Origin: a virus
IMG/VR virus record: IMGVR_UViG_3300027782_000347
Location: 1-24,706 of that record
Strand: one strand, 5' to 3'
Length of the DNA stretch: 24,706 nucleotides
The translations under genes and the position numbers were made by a program. Below are positions 1 to 7,929 of this stretch, piece after piece (position 1 is the first letter of the stretch; every line of letters starts with the position of its first letter). The notes beneath the pieces were generated by a model, which saw nothing but the letters and a program-made list of their open reading frames with translations, was not told where the DNA came from and made no database searches.

Positions 1-1000
1 CTTGTGTACCTAAACCAAAATTTCTACCTGTTGTATAAGCATATCCTACATTTGTCCAACCAGATGGGTGAGCCATCCAGTAGATATACTTAGAATTCTG
101 ATGAATATAATTTTTGTAGTAAACATTATTTCCTACTTCATCAGTAGCAGCTGCGGCTTTGGAAAGATTAGGAAATACTTCAAGAATTGTATTAGCAACA
201 CCAGAGAAACGACCATCTTCGTCGACAACTACGACATGAACTTCATCGTTGGAACCTCCGTTACGAGAAACAGAAGTTGATGTTCCTGGAGCATTTGGTA
301 CGTTAGAATAGAATTCCCAACGACGAGAAGCACCACTAATAGTTACTGTGTTACCAGAATACTTAGTCTGAAGAACAATAGCTGTAGAGTTGACAGAAGC
401 AACCTTATTCTGCTGCTTATCTGGTCCGCATAAAATAATGTCACCAGCGATAACCTTAGCTGATTGATTCGAAGCTGTTGTTACAGTTATAGAATTATTC
501 GTGAATGTGAAATTACCAGTTAGTGTGCTTTCGTAAGCGTTTGCGGTTGGGCAAACAGCAACACGAAGTGAGTTGCCTAAATCGCCAGCATAACGAGCAA
601 CAAACGAACCTACGCCGGTCAATCCGCTATTCGCATATAGATTATCGTATTGTTCGTCGTTCTTAACGATAAGAACTTTCGTATTTGCTGAATTTGTCGT
701 AGCATTACGAGCACAAACAGAATCTGTATTGGTCGTATTAGCACGAACCGCACGAACAACATACAGCGAATTACCATAAGATAGGAAATTCGCAGCAGTG
801 AACCAATCAGGCGCAGTATTTGTATTAGGGAAACCGAAATTGTTAAGCAACGTTGTTTCGTTATCTACTAACACACGCTGATTAACAGGACCCCATTTAG
901 TGTGGGCCACAACAGCTCCAGTAGATGAAGATACGGCCGGAATGATTGTTGTGAGATCAATCTCACTAACATTTACGCCGGGAGAAACTTGAAAAGCCAT
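1..1000 (-). CDS. 18: Tail sheath protein, gp18-like (partial, C-terminus outside window)
   Basis: Contractile tail sheath subunit, which polymerises around the tail tube. About 333 codons are visible; the T4 protein is 659 residues, so the C-terminal half lies beyond base 1. I translated it from an ATG at 998-1000 preceded by AAGGAG. The N-terminus reads MAFQVSPGVNVSEIDLTT, followed by STGAVVAHTKWGP and then FLSYGNSLYVVRAV. These match the T4 gp18 pattern (SPGIELKE, STGTAALAGKFQWGP, FLQYGNDLRVVRAV). It follows the large terminase gene, as in T4. A perfect late promoter word lies about 60 bases upstream. Family assignment is confident; only the missing C-terminus limits it. Confidence 0.93.
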   Translation of the reverse strand, partial: MAFQVSPGVNVSEIDLTTIIPAVSSSTGAVVAHTKWGPVNQRVLVDNETTLLNNFGFPNTNTAPDWFTAANFLSYGNSLYVVRAVRANTTNTDSVCARNATTNSANTKVLIVKNDEQYDNLYANSGLTGVGSFVARYAGDLGNSLRVAVCPTANAYESTLTGNFTFTNNSITVTTASNQSAKVIAGDIILCGPDKQQNKVASVNSTAIVLQTKYSGNTVTISGASRRWEFYSNVPNAPGTSTSVSRNGGSNDEVHVVVVDEDGRFSGVANTILEVFPNLSKAAAATDEVGNNVYYKNYIHQNSKYIYWMAHPSGWTNVGYAYTTGRNFGLGTQ

Positions 1001-1018
1001 TGGACTCATCTCCTTTTT

Positions 1019-1063
1019 ATAAAACGAAGTAATTCTTCGCACATTAAGTTCTGCTCGTTTTAT
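1019..1063 (-). promoter_or_regulatory. Inverted repeat linking late promoter and gp18 leader
   Basis: Nine-base arms ATAAAACGA and TCGTTTTAT (1055-1063 and 1019-1027) are perfectly complementary. Between them a second short hairpin (CGAAG/CTTCG, 1025-1039) competes for part of the same bases. The 5' arm overlaps the promoter and would lie upstream of a T4-spaced start site, so the long stem could form only in RNA read through from gp17. The 3' arm ends about 5 bases before the AGGAG of gp18. Confidence 0.5.
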
Positions 1064-1068
1064 TTATA
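1061..1068 (-). promoter_or_regulatory. T4-type late promoter TATAAATA for gp18
   Basis: The minus strand reads TATAAATA here, a perfect match to the T4 late promoter word used by the sigma factor gp55 with the clamp. It lies in the 83-base gap between the gp17 stop and the gp18 start. With T4 spacing, transcription would start near 1055. Confidence 0.8.
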
Positions 1069-1083
1069 AAAACGGCACTTTTA

Positions 1084-2694
1084 TCATAAATTCATGCCAT
1101 CAAGACCATCATTAAAAGAGTCTTCCATAGAATGCTGAGAACCGCCATCGTCGATGAATCCAGCAGGCAACAAATCATCATGTACGTCTTTCATCGTTTC
1201 GTTAGCCAAATTACGACGAATATCGTTATTTGTTAGATCTTTAAAATATGGTTGGGTGATAAGCCAACCGAAAAGAACCAAAGTCATAGCTAAGTCGTCA
1301 TGACAACCTTCTTCGGCTTTGTAAGTATCTTTATCTTCAACGAAAGTCGTAAGTTCTTCAATAGTTTCAAAATCATTGATAAGCAACTTATCACTTTCAA
1401 TGATTGTTTTTAAGTTTGAACAACCAATTTTCTTAACAGATTTAGTTGTACGAATACCGAATGCAGAACGAGTACTGAATCCACCACCCACTTTTATATT
1501 CTTATTCTTGGTGAATGTAGCAATTACGTTCTCATATTCTAGGTCCATGAATAAAGAGTTAACCACCTGTTGACCGATATTGTTCGTTTCGCCCAACACA
1601 TATGCGTTGTTGTAAAATTTACAGAAACGATAGATAACATCAGGAAACATTAGTGGCGTAACTTCGCGACTTCTGTATTTAGCGACTTGTCGATATGGGA
1701 ACTCAGTCACATCAATAATGGAAAGTGCTGAGTAGTCGTTACCCACACCTTCGGAAACGTCAAACACTCCAATATACGCTCTACGAGCATCAGGCATTTT
1801 ATAAATGTCAAGACCCCATTTATCTTTTTGAGGCTTATTCCAAGTCAGCTCGCGTAGTTTCATTGGGTGAATAAGTGTGCTTGATGAACCAATAAACTCA
1901 CACTCGAATTCCTGACGGAACTGCTCTTCGCTGGTGTTGGCAATAGTTTGCTGTCTCCAAGCTTCATCGCGACCAGGTACGTCATTCCACATAATTTCGA
2001 TAGGAATATACTCGCTACGACCCTCACTAGCATCTGTCCACATCTTGAAGAAATGGTTCATACCGAGAGGAGTCGATACGATAATAATCTTGGTTGTTTT
2101 ACCAGATGAAATCGTAGGATATGTAGAAGCGAAAAACGCATCGGCTAGGTTTCGCTGAACGTGGGCAAACTCGTCGAGAAAAATTAGGTTGAACGAACCA
2201 CCGCGGATGGCGCTTGATGAGGTAGCAGCAGCAAGAACTTTTGAACCATTCTCAAGCTCGATGTTACCTTTGTTCCAAGTAACAACGCCTTGTTGTAGCC
2301 ACTTAGGTAGATATTCGTACGCGAGCTGTAGTTTGGCTAATAGGTCTCGCGCGAGCGCTCCCTTGTTCGCGAGGATAGCAACGTTCTGTTGATCAGTGAA
2401 AAGAACTAACCAAAGAATATACGCAACCGATGTCGTAGACTTACCGACCTGACGAGGAAGCTTACAGATAGAAAAGCGATTGTTAGCGAATGTGTGGAGC
2501 ATCTTCGCTTGGAAGTCCCACATATTAAATGGCATAAGACCAAGATCCACGTTAACGATCTTGACGTAATTGCGAGCAAAATACTCTACGTCTTTAGCAC
2601 ACTTAATATATTCGTCAGCTTCCTGCTTAGTGTACTGATGTATGACACCAACAGCTTTGAGGTTGGGATTACCTAGATACGTTTTGACAGCCAT
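1084..2694 (-). CDS. 17: Terminase large subunit, gp17-like
   Basis: Packaging motor ATPase and headful nuclease, 536 residues (T4 gp17 is 610). The N-terminal ATPase domain has a Walker A-like loop PRQVGKS at about 80-86, a Walker B LIFLDE at about 170-175 and the coupling motif IVSTP at about 205-209. The C-terminal RNase H-fold nuclease shows acidic residues in GVFDVSEG (Asp about 312), in LGET (Glu about 369) and in CHDDLAM (Asp about 466-467). The ATG overlaps the stop of the small terminase gene as TAATG, a sign of translational coupling. Gene order and motifs make this a firm call. Confidence 0.97.
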   Translation of the reverse strand: MAVKTYLGNPNLKAVGVIHQYTKQEADEYIKCAKDVEYFARNYVKIVNVDLGLMPFNMWDFQAKMLHTFANNRFSICKLPRQVGKSTTSVAYILWLVLFTDQQNVAILANKGALARDLLAKLQLAYEYLPKWLQQGVVTWNKGNIELENGSKVLAAATSSSAIRGGSFNLIFLDEFAHVQRNLADAFFASTYPTISSGKTTKIIIVSTPLGMNHFFKMWTDASEGRSEYIPIEIMWNDVPGRDEAWRQQTIANTSEEQFRQEFECEFIGSSSTLIHPMKLRELTWNKPQKDKWGLDIYKMPDARRAYIGVFDVSEGVGNDYSALSIIDVTEFPYRQVAKYRSREVTPLMFPDVIYRFCKFYNNAYVLGETNNIGQQVVNSLFMDLEYENVIATFTKNKNIKVGGGFSTRSAFGIRTTKSVKKIGCSNLKTIIESDKLLINDFETIEELTTFVEDKDTYKAEEGCHDDLAMTLVLFGWLITQPYFKDLTNNDIRRNLANETMKDVHDDLLPAGFIDDGGSQHSMEDSFNDGLDGMNL

Positions 2695-3110
2695 TACTTA
2701 CGTCCATTAATCAAAGCCTGTAGCTCAGCTGAGGTTCCCACAAAAATAGCATTTTCGGCTTGGATATTCTGAGCAGGCGCTCTAGGATCGTCAGATTTCT
2801 TGAGTTCTTTGAGTTTCTTTTGGATATCCAATAGGTCTTTATTGGCGTCTACCATTGTTTTGATAAGTTGCCCGACGACTTCGAATGCGCGTGGATGTTC
2901 TGATGTTTTCGCAACCATGAGCGCCTCTTCGAGTGCATCGTTGCCTTTGTGTATAATCTGATGCAGATTATTTCTAACCTTAGCAAAATCGTCATCAATA
3001 TCCGCATTAGGATCCACCTCTATTGGTGCTAATGGTTGTACCATCGGCTCAGATTCTGGTAAATTTAGAGCATTCTCAACATTCATTTCAAAATTACTCT
3101 TGTGGTTCAT
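2694..3110 (-). CDS. 16: Terminase small subunit, gp16-like
   Basis: Likely DNA-recognition and regulatory subunit of the packaging motor. I place the start at the ATG 3108-3110 (MNHKSNFEM), preceded by AGGA, giving 138 residues. A start at 3176 would add 22 residues lying wholly inside gp15. The middle (about 45-105) is rich in Lys, Glu and Leu and looks helical or coiled-coil, including DLLDIQKKLKELKKSDD, as in T4 gp16 (164 residues). It overlaps the end of gp15 by 17 bases and the start of gp17 by 1. Assignment rests on position between gp15 and gp17, size and the central coiled region; sequence conservation in this family is low. Confidence 0.82.
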   Translation of the reverse strand: MNHKSNFEMNVENALNLPESEPMVQPLAPIEVDPNADIDDDFAKVRNNLHQIIHKGNDALEEALMVAKTSEHPRAFEVVGQLIKTMVDANKDLLDIQKKLKELKKSDDPRAPAQNIQAENAIFVGTSAELQALINGRK

Positions 3111-3984
3111 CTTGTCCTGTCTTTGGATTGTACTTATAACCATCAGTGAAGAAATACGAATTCGAGCAGAATCCATAGTCGTCTACTGGGTTAATCATTG
3201 TGTATGGGATAGACGCAGCGCTATTTGTTGTTGGTGAACCGTTAGCTAGTAGTCCAGGACGCACAACAACTCGAGAACTACGGCCAGTGCGAGCAACATC
3301 TTCTAGCGTAATATTCGAACCATAACTCGTATTTGCAGTAACAATACCAAAGTCGATTTGCGCACGTTTGATGATGCCAGCACGACGCACAGGACCATAG
3401 AAATATGCTTTAACTGTGAAATCGAATGTGTATATCAAAGCTCGGCGCGTGTTAAAGTCGCCTTCATATGTATCTTCTATTGATACTGTATTAAGAATTG
3501 TAGGGACGTCTAAGGTGACACTAGTTTGTGGTATTAATCTAATTTGATTAGTCCATTCTGGACCAAAGTAAGGAACTATTTGCTCAAGAATTTGCGCACC
3601 ATCATCTGCGTTACGCACGTATGCGTATAGATTAAACTGCAAATCATATGGAACAGGCATATAGTTAAAGTCGAGTTTATTATCGTCGGTCGTAATCTTT
3701 ATGTTTTTAGTCAGACCATTCAAACGTCTAACGCCATCATAGTTCAGCGTAGTCATTTCAAACCCCATACGAGGAAGTTGTATGGCAACGGGCTGATCTA
3801 GATTAGGGTCTTGGACAGTACGAACTAGAAATTTTTCTTTAGGTCCATACGCAAGTGGTATTGTTATGGCGCTTATGTTATTGTTGTTCGAATCGTATCG
3901 ACGAATAACAATGTCATTAAACATATTACCAAACATGATAACATATTTACGCAGCGATTGATGATAAAACTGTGATCCAAACAT
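3094..3984 (-). CDS. 15: Tail completion / sheath stabiliser, gp15-like
   Basis: Forms the terminal hexamer of the contractile tail and joins it to the neck; 296 residues (T4 gp15 is 272). The start MFGSQFYHQSLRKY followed by FGNMFNDIVIRR tracks T4 gp15 (MFGYFYNSSFRRY, GDLFSNIQIKR), which fixes the ATG at 3982-3984 even though the Shine-Dalgarno signal is weak. IPLAYGPKEKFLVR is another family signature. The ATG shares a base with the gp14 stop (TAATG), so translation is probably coupled. The C-terminal about 60 residues are Ser/Thr/Gly-rich and look less conserved. Confidence 0.92.
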   Translation of the reverse strand: MFGSQFYHQSLRKYVIMFGNMFNDIVIRRYDSNNNNISAITIPLAYGPKEKFLVRTVQDPNLDQPVAIQLPRMGFEMTTLNYDGVRRLNGLTKNIKITTDDNKLDFNYMPVPYDLQFNLYAYVRNADDGAQILEQIVPYFGPEWTNQIRLIPQTSVTLDVPTILNTVSIEDTYEGDFNTRRALIYTFDFTVKAYFYGPVRRAGIIKRAQIDFGIVTANTSYGSNITLEDVARTGRSSRVVVRPGLLANGSPTTNSAASIPYTMINPVDDYGFCSNSYFFTDGYKYNPKTGQDEPQE

Positions 3985-4820
3985 TAGTAGCGATCCACTT
4001 CAGAGAATGGGTTACGTTCGCTGAAGTCGAGGAATTCAAACGACTTCGAGGTGAAGTATTCGTTATTAGCCAACTTATCTTGCGTTTCGACTCTGTATTC
4101 CCACAGAATTGATTCACCGTCTTCGTTGAGTATCGAACCAGTTCCGTTTCCTGTTTCTAGTGTGATCTGATACTGTAGGATATCAGGAACGTAAAGAGTA
4201 CCGATAGCGTCGATTTCCGTATTGCCTGTAGCAATAGTACCGAGACGATCGACGAGTTCGCAGTTTAGTTCGTATGTGTAAAGTTTGCCGTGCTGATAAA
4301 ACACCTGCTCATTTTCTACGAACTTGATTTCATATAGTTTTCTATTCAGAGGAAAGTAAATCCAATCACCTTCGAACGGTCTCGACGAAACCGTTTGATA
4401 AAGTTCTGAGGTGCCCGCTTCCAAACGCAATGCGTTACTGTTACCCCATTCGTTTGTATTAGCGTCTTCGAGCTGAATGTTATATCCTACTTCCGTCAGA
4501 ATCTTTTCGTTAGACACTTGCTCCCAACGCTTACGAGCCATAACGAACGTAATCGAGTCACGGATTTCTAGGTTGAACTTGGAAAGGAAATCGCCTTCAC
4601 CCTCGAATCCTTGCGTATTTTTAATATACATTTCGATATCAATAGCGTCGTTAAATGCGGATGATACGTCTTCACCTAGCAATGCGTCAGGGTTCACGAG
4701 CGTGCGCGGCATGTATTTCACGTCGATACCGTAGATCTTAATCGACTGAACGATTAAGTCTTCAGCCAGATCTTGTTGACGACCAAAGGTGAACGGACGG
4801 AAATACTTGTTCGTTGCCAT
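3984..4820 (-). CDS. 14: Neck protein, gp14-like
   Basis: Head-tail connector (neck) protein, 278 residues (T4 gp14 is 256). Recognisable features are DLIVQSIKIYGIDVKYMPR, VNPDALLGED, then GDFLSKFNLEIRD and later GDWIYFPLNRKLYEIKFVE and FYQHGKLYTYEL. Each has a counterpart in T4 gp14 (VAESIQMRGVECYYVPR, VNPDLIFGED, GDLIYFPMDNSLFEI). The gene starts 2 bases after the gp13 stop. In T4, gp13 and gp14 act together to finish the head and allow tail joining. Nothing in the sequence suggests damage. Confidence 0.93.
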   Translation of the reverse strand: MATNKYFRPFTFGRQQDLAEDLIVQSIKIYGIDVKYMPRTLVNPDALLGEDVSSAFNDAIDIEMYIKNTQGFEGEGDFLSKFNLEIRDSITFVMARKRWEQVSNEKILTEVGYNIQLEDANTNEWGNSNALRLEAGTSELYQTVSSRPFEGDWIYFPLNRKLYEIKFVENEQVFYQHGKLYTYELNCELVDRLGTIATGNTEIDAIGTLYVPDILQYQITLETGNGTGSILNEDGESILWEYRVETQDKLANNEYFTSKSFEFLDFSERNPFSEVDRY

Positions 4821-4822
4821 CG

Positions 4823-5566
4823 TTATCCAATCATGTCTGTAACAGGCAAGCTGTAATCATTAATAACCGTATCTTCTAGCTTTTGAATTTCTTCCTGAGC
4901 TTCATCCCAGATCTTCTGACCATTAAACGTAACGCCGCCTGGAAGGTTCATGCCTTCGTATAGCTTAAGATGCTCACCCCACTGGCGCTTAACCAACTGA
5001 GTAGCGTATTGTCTAAGCCATGGTTCATCCCATACGTCTGGATTTTCTTCTGGATTGACTTCGCGATAACCGTCGATCATAATGTACTGACCTACTTGTG
5101 TATCTTCACTCCAAGCCATGTCAATATAAAGTCTATCAGTATTACGATTGTATCGGATAGGTTTCTTACCTACGAACACTTCTTCAAGGAACTCGATATG
5201 ACGCATCGCTACGACGTATGGGGTGACCGATACGCTGGAAATATTGAACAGTTCGTTTAGATGAAGCTGATATCGGATATTGAACAGATTCATAGCACCG
5301 AATGAATCGTTGATATCAAAAATGCGAGTTACACCTACGAAATCTTCCGGAAGCGTAACATATTGATTGGTGATATCCGTTTGTGTCAGCCTATGTGGAT
5401 AGTACACATGCTGCATACCGTCGAAATGATAATCGCGATATTTAAGCAAAGCGTCGTCAATACGGTCTTCGATCTGTTCGTCATCGACGTTGATGTCAAT
5501 AACAGGAGCACCTAGGCGACGTAGAATATACTCTTTAAATTTTTCTCTAGAAGTAATTTTAGCCAT
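4823..5566 (-). CDS. 13: Neck protein, gp13-like
   Basis: Head-completion/neck protein, 247 residues (T4 gp13 is 309). The N-terminal REKFKEYILRRLGAP, then DDALLKYRDYHFDG and LPEDFVGVTRIF, are typical of T4-like gp13 in marine phages. The C-terminal helix-rich part includes WLRQYATQLVKRQWGEHL. The ATG at 5564-5566 has GGAG 8 bases upstream, and a late promoter-like word AATAAATA lies about 28 bases upstream. It is the first gene of the neck-terminase-sheath operon; the curli-like operon lies directly upstream. Confidence 0.92.
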   Translation of the reverse strand: MAKITSREKFKEYILRRLGAPVIDINVDDEQIEDRIDDALLKYRDYHFDGMQHVYYPHRLTQTDITNQYVTLPEDFVGVTRIFDINDSFGAMNLFNIRYQLHLNELFNISSVSVTPYVVAMRHIEFLEEVFVGKKPIRYNRNTDRLYIDMAWSEDTQVGQYIMIDGYREVNPEENPDVWDEPWLRQYATQLVKRQWGEHLKLYEGMNLPGGVTFNGQKIWDEAQEEIQKLEDTVINDYSLPVTDMIG

Positions 5567-5568
5567 AA

Positions 5569-5595
5569 AGGGAACTCCAAAATCTGTGCTCCCCT
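5569..5595 (-). promoter_or_regulatory. Possible leader hairpin holding the gp13 ribosome binding site
   Basis: AGGGGA (5590-5595) can pair with TTCCCT (5569-5574) through one G-U wobble, placing the GGAG of gp13 in the loop beside the stem. The 5' arm lies between the promoter word and the expected start site, so RNA started at the late promoter should lack it. Weaker than the hairpin at 11430-11445 because the ribosome site is looped, not paired. Confidence 0.35.
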
Positions 5596-5602
5596 ATTTA
5601 TT
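5595..5602 (-). promoter_or_regulatory. T4-type late promoter AATAAATA for gp13
   Basis: The minus strand reads AATAAATA (7 of 8 bases of TATAAATA), placed against the stop codon of the cyclase gene and 28 bases before the gp13 ATG. It would start the neck-terminase-sheath operon separately from the curli-like operon. Confidence 0.65.
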
Positions 5603-7659
5603 CATTTGGAATTCGTCCTATATACACCATCCCAATCTTTCGGTAGTGGATTGGCTTTATATTCTTCGATACGCTCGACCATCATCTGATAATACTCTTT
5701 CATTTCGCCTTCGAAAGCTAGTTCGACATACGGAATATATTCAAGAGCTTTATCCCAATTCATCTCACGATAGTATTGGAGAAAATCCGCATGCGCGCGA
5801 GCGTAAGCTATGTTAAGTCCATTCTTGTTTACGATAGTGTATATGTTAACGCCTTTTGTTTTACCTTTAACAGCAAGACAATCAAGCTCTAAGCATAGGT
5901 ATTCATCCTTAACATACTCATATGTTTGTGGTCCGATAACCATCTTTACATGATATGGTTTTGATTGACCTTCTAACCTCGAAGCCAAATTAACAGTATC
6001 ACCCAAACATGTGTAATCAAAACGCTGAGAACTTCCCATGTTACCCACAACAACACTACCAGTGTTAATACCCAATCCCATACCGAAAGCAGGAACTCCT
6101 TCCAAAGCGATTTCTTTATTAAATCGTTCCAAATCATCTAACATCTCCAACGCCGTTTTTACTGCATGTCTAGCGTGCATTTCATCATCTAGTGGTGCAT
6201 TCCAAAACGCCATCTGAGCATCACCGATATATTTGTCTAGCGTGCCTTCGTTATCAATAATTTTCTTGGTCATCGCGGTCATGTAGCGATTCATAATCTG
6301 AGTAAGTCCTTGAACATCGGAACCATAATGCTCAGATATAGTAGTAAAGCCGCGAACGTCAGTAAACATAATACTAAGTTCTCTCGTTTCTCCTCCAAGA
6401 CGTAATAGCTCAGGATTTTTCTGAAGTTTTTCTACAAGTGCAGGTGATAGGTAAGTACCGAACTGCTTTTTGATTTGCTGCTTTAGTCTAAACTCGCGAG
6501 CGAAATTGTTGAATACCAGATGACCAAATGTTACTGATCCTGCTAGGATAATATAGCTAGGATCCCATAGTTGAAGTTCTGTTTTGAATAAGTAGTAGCA
6601 ACCAAATGCTATTCCGGAAACGAGAACCACATAAAATGGAACCGTCATCATTACACTCAATCTTGGAACTGTATAGAGACATAGCATTAGTATTAGGGTC
6701 AGTAATGTGCCTTCTAGTAATCGTGAATGCGATGATCGACTGATAGAAGTTCCATCTACCAGTGTTTGTAATGCTTGCGCTTGAATTTCGTGTGCCCACT
6801 TTTCGCCGATTGGTGTTCCAATGATACCGCCGACACCCTCAATCGTTAGACCAAGAACAACAATCTTATCTTTCACGCGAGCGTCTATTTCAGTTGCTTC
6901 TAGTGTATCGAACTTGGTATTCCATGCTAACCAGATACGACCTCGTTCGTCGGTTGAGATTGCTGGGAATGCTGGAACTCTGACGGCTTCGATGCCGCTT
7001 TCGTTCGTCTTAACTTGGAAGCTAGGGTCTCCAGCAGCGACACGAATGGTTTCCAGAGGAATACTTGGATACAGACCAGATGCAATATTGACCAATAGAG
7101 GAACACGACGAACCACACCGTCCAGTTCAGGAACTGTTGCGACCACACCCACGCCTGAGGCAGCTTCGGCATACTGGTCAAGAGGGCGTAATCCACCAGC
7201 CCAACGATAGACAAACCGAGCAGGGTCAACAGGACCGATAGCAGCGAACCCGCGACGGACAGAATCGGGTTTAGCATTTTGAGTAGTTGGAGTTTGAGCG
7301 AGGATAACACCGTCAAGAGTTTTTGCCAATTCATCGTCACCACCAGCTCTATCTTTCTCTGAGAACAATATAGGCGCAACGATTACCGCAGCACCGTTTT
7401 CTTTTAGCTTATCAATTGTCTTTGCGATATCGCGTCTGTCGAATGGCCACTGACCAAACTTTTCAACTGATTTCTCACCAAAATTGACAACAACAATTTC
7501 GTCCGATTGTTTCTTATCAAGCGAAGTGATAAGGTAATCAAAGGTCTTTAGCTGGAGCGTTTGAATCGCGCTTGGATTGATAACATACAATGTCAACAGG
7601 AGACAGGCGCTGATAACAGCTGCCCATGTGCCAGTGAGATATATTCCTATCTTTTCCAT
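5602..7659 (-). CDS. CHASE2-domain class III adenylate cyclase, membrane-bound
   Basis: Probably makes cAMP from ATP at the inner membrane. The 685 residues read as an N-terminal membrane segment (about 8-27), a periplasmic CHASE2 sensor domain (about 30-310, with FDYLITSLDKK and the WPFDRRDIAKTIDKL block), three further membrane segments (about 315-330, 337-357, 366-384) and a cyclase catalytic domain (about 395-610). Metal-binding Asp434 (FTDVRGF) and Asp480 (KYIGDAQMAFW) are present. So are Lys476 and Thr550, the adenine-selecting pair of class IIIb enzymes, and Asn557 and Arg561 (DTVNLASRLEG). All catalytic residues look intact. The ATG lies 2 bases after the stop of the small curlin-like gene. 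About 75 C-terminal residues, helical-looking and Tyr/Glu-rich, follow the cyclase domain. Such a gene is very unusual in a phage. Confidence 0.9.
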   Translation of the reverse strand: MEKIGIYLTGTWAAVISACLLLTLYVINPSAIQTLQLKTFDYLITSLDKKQSDEIVVVNFGEKSVEKFGQWPFDRRDIAKTIDKLKENGAAVIVAPILFSEKDRAGGDDELAKTLDGVILAQTPTTQNAKPDSVRRGFAAIGPVDPARFVYRWAGGLRPLDQYAEAASGVGVVATVPELDGVVRRVPLLVNIASGLYPSIPLETIRVAAGDPSFQVKTNESGIEAVRVPAFPAISTDERGRIWLAWNTKFDTLEATEIDARVKDKIVVLGLTIEGVGGIIGTPIGEKWAHEIQAQALQTLVDGTSISRSSHSRLLEGTLLTLILMLCLYTVPRLSVMMTVPFYVVLVSGIAFGCYYLFKTELQLWDPSYIILAGSVTFGHLVFNNFAREFRLKQQIKKQFGTYLSPALVEKLQKNPELLRLGGETRELSIMFTDVRGFTTISEHYGSDVQGLTQIMNRYMTAMTKKIIDNEGTLDKYIGDAQMAFWNAPLDDEMHARHAVKTALEMLDDLERFNKEIALEGVPAFGMGLGINTGSVVVGNMGSSQRFDYTCLGDTVNLASRLEGQSKPYHVKMVIGPQTYEYVKDEYLCLELDCLAVKGKTKGVNIYTIVNKNGLNIAYARAHADFLQYYREMNWDKALEYIPYVELAFEGEMKEYYQMMVERIEEYKANPLPKDWDGVYRTNSK

Positions 7660-7661
7660 CG

Positions 7662-7928
7662 TTAGTATTGATTAACAATATAAGGACTGTTAGGGCAATT
7701 ACTACCGCAATTGACACTAAGGCTAAAGCTTTGAGGTGTGCTTCCATACTGAGAAACAATAGCTGTGATATTGTTACCGCTGAGATTAAGAGTAGCAGAA
7801 TGAGCAGAACCAGACTGAGTAATACTAACACTTTGATTAGCTCCTTGTATATTCACGGTTGCATTATTATTAACTGTCTGCGAAAAAGCAGATGAAGTCA
7901 TTAGTAGGAGTGCAAATAATGTTTTCAT
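7662..7928 (-). CDS. Small secreted curlin-repeat-like protein
   Basis: An 88-residue protein with a clear signal peptide (about 1-16, cleavage after AFS). The mature part is rich in Asn, Ser, Gln and Gly. It has alternating segments SVSITQSGSAHSATLNLSG and ITAIVSQYGSTPQSFSLSV, which fit the curlin repeat layout (hydrophobic-x-hydrophobic-x-Gln-x-Gly with about 20-residue spacing). Two cysteines (CGSNC) near the C-terminus are unlike E. coli CsgA. It could be a minor subunit or nucleator in the manner of CsgB, or a chaperone-like partner; the sequence does not decide. It lies between the FecR gene (1 base upstream) and the cyclase gene (2 bases downstream), so it is tightly tied to both. Confidence 0.72.
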   Translation of the reverse strand: MKTLFALLLMTSSAFSQTVNNNATVNIQGANQSVSITQSGSAHSATLNLSGNNITAIVSQYGSTPQSFSLSVNCGSNCPNSPYIVNQY

Positions 7929-7929
7929 G

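Noticed and set aside
3111-3176. Longer small terminase starting at 3176
   Set aside because: The extra 22 residues lie entirely in the gp15 gene in another frame and do not look like the family; the ATG at 3110 has a ribosome site.
6821-7379. Open frames of 129 and 150 codons overlapping the cyclase gene
   Set aside because: They lie inside the conserved CHASE2 coding region in other frames, with no ribosome site or recognisable domain.
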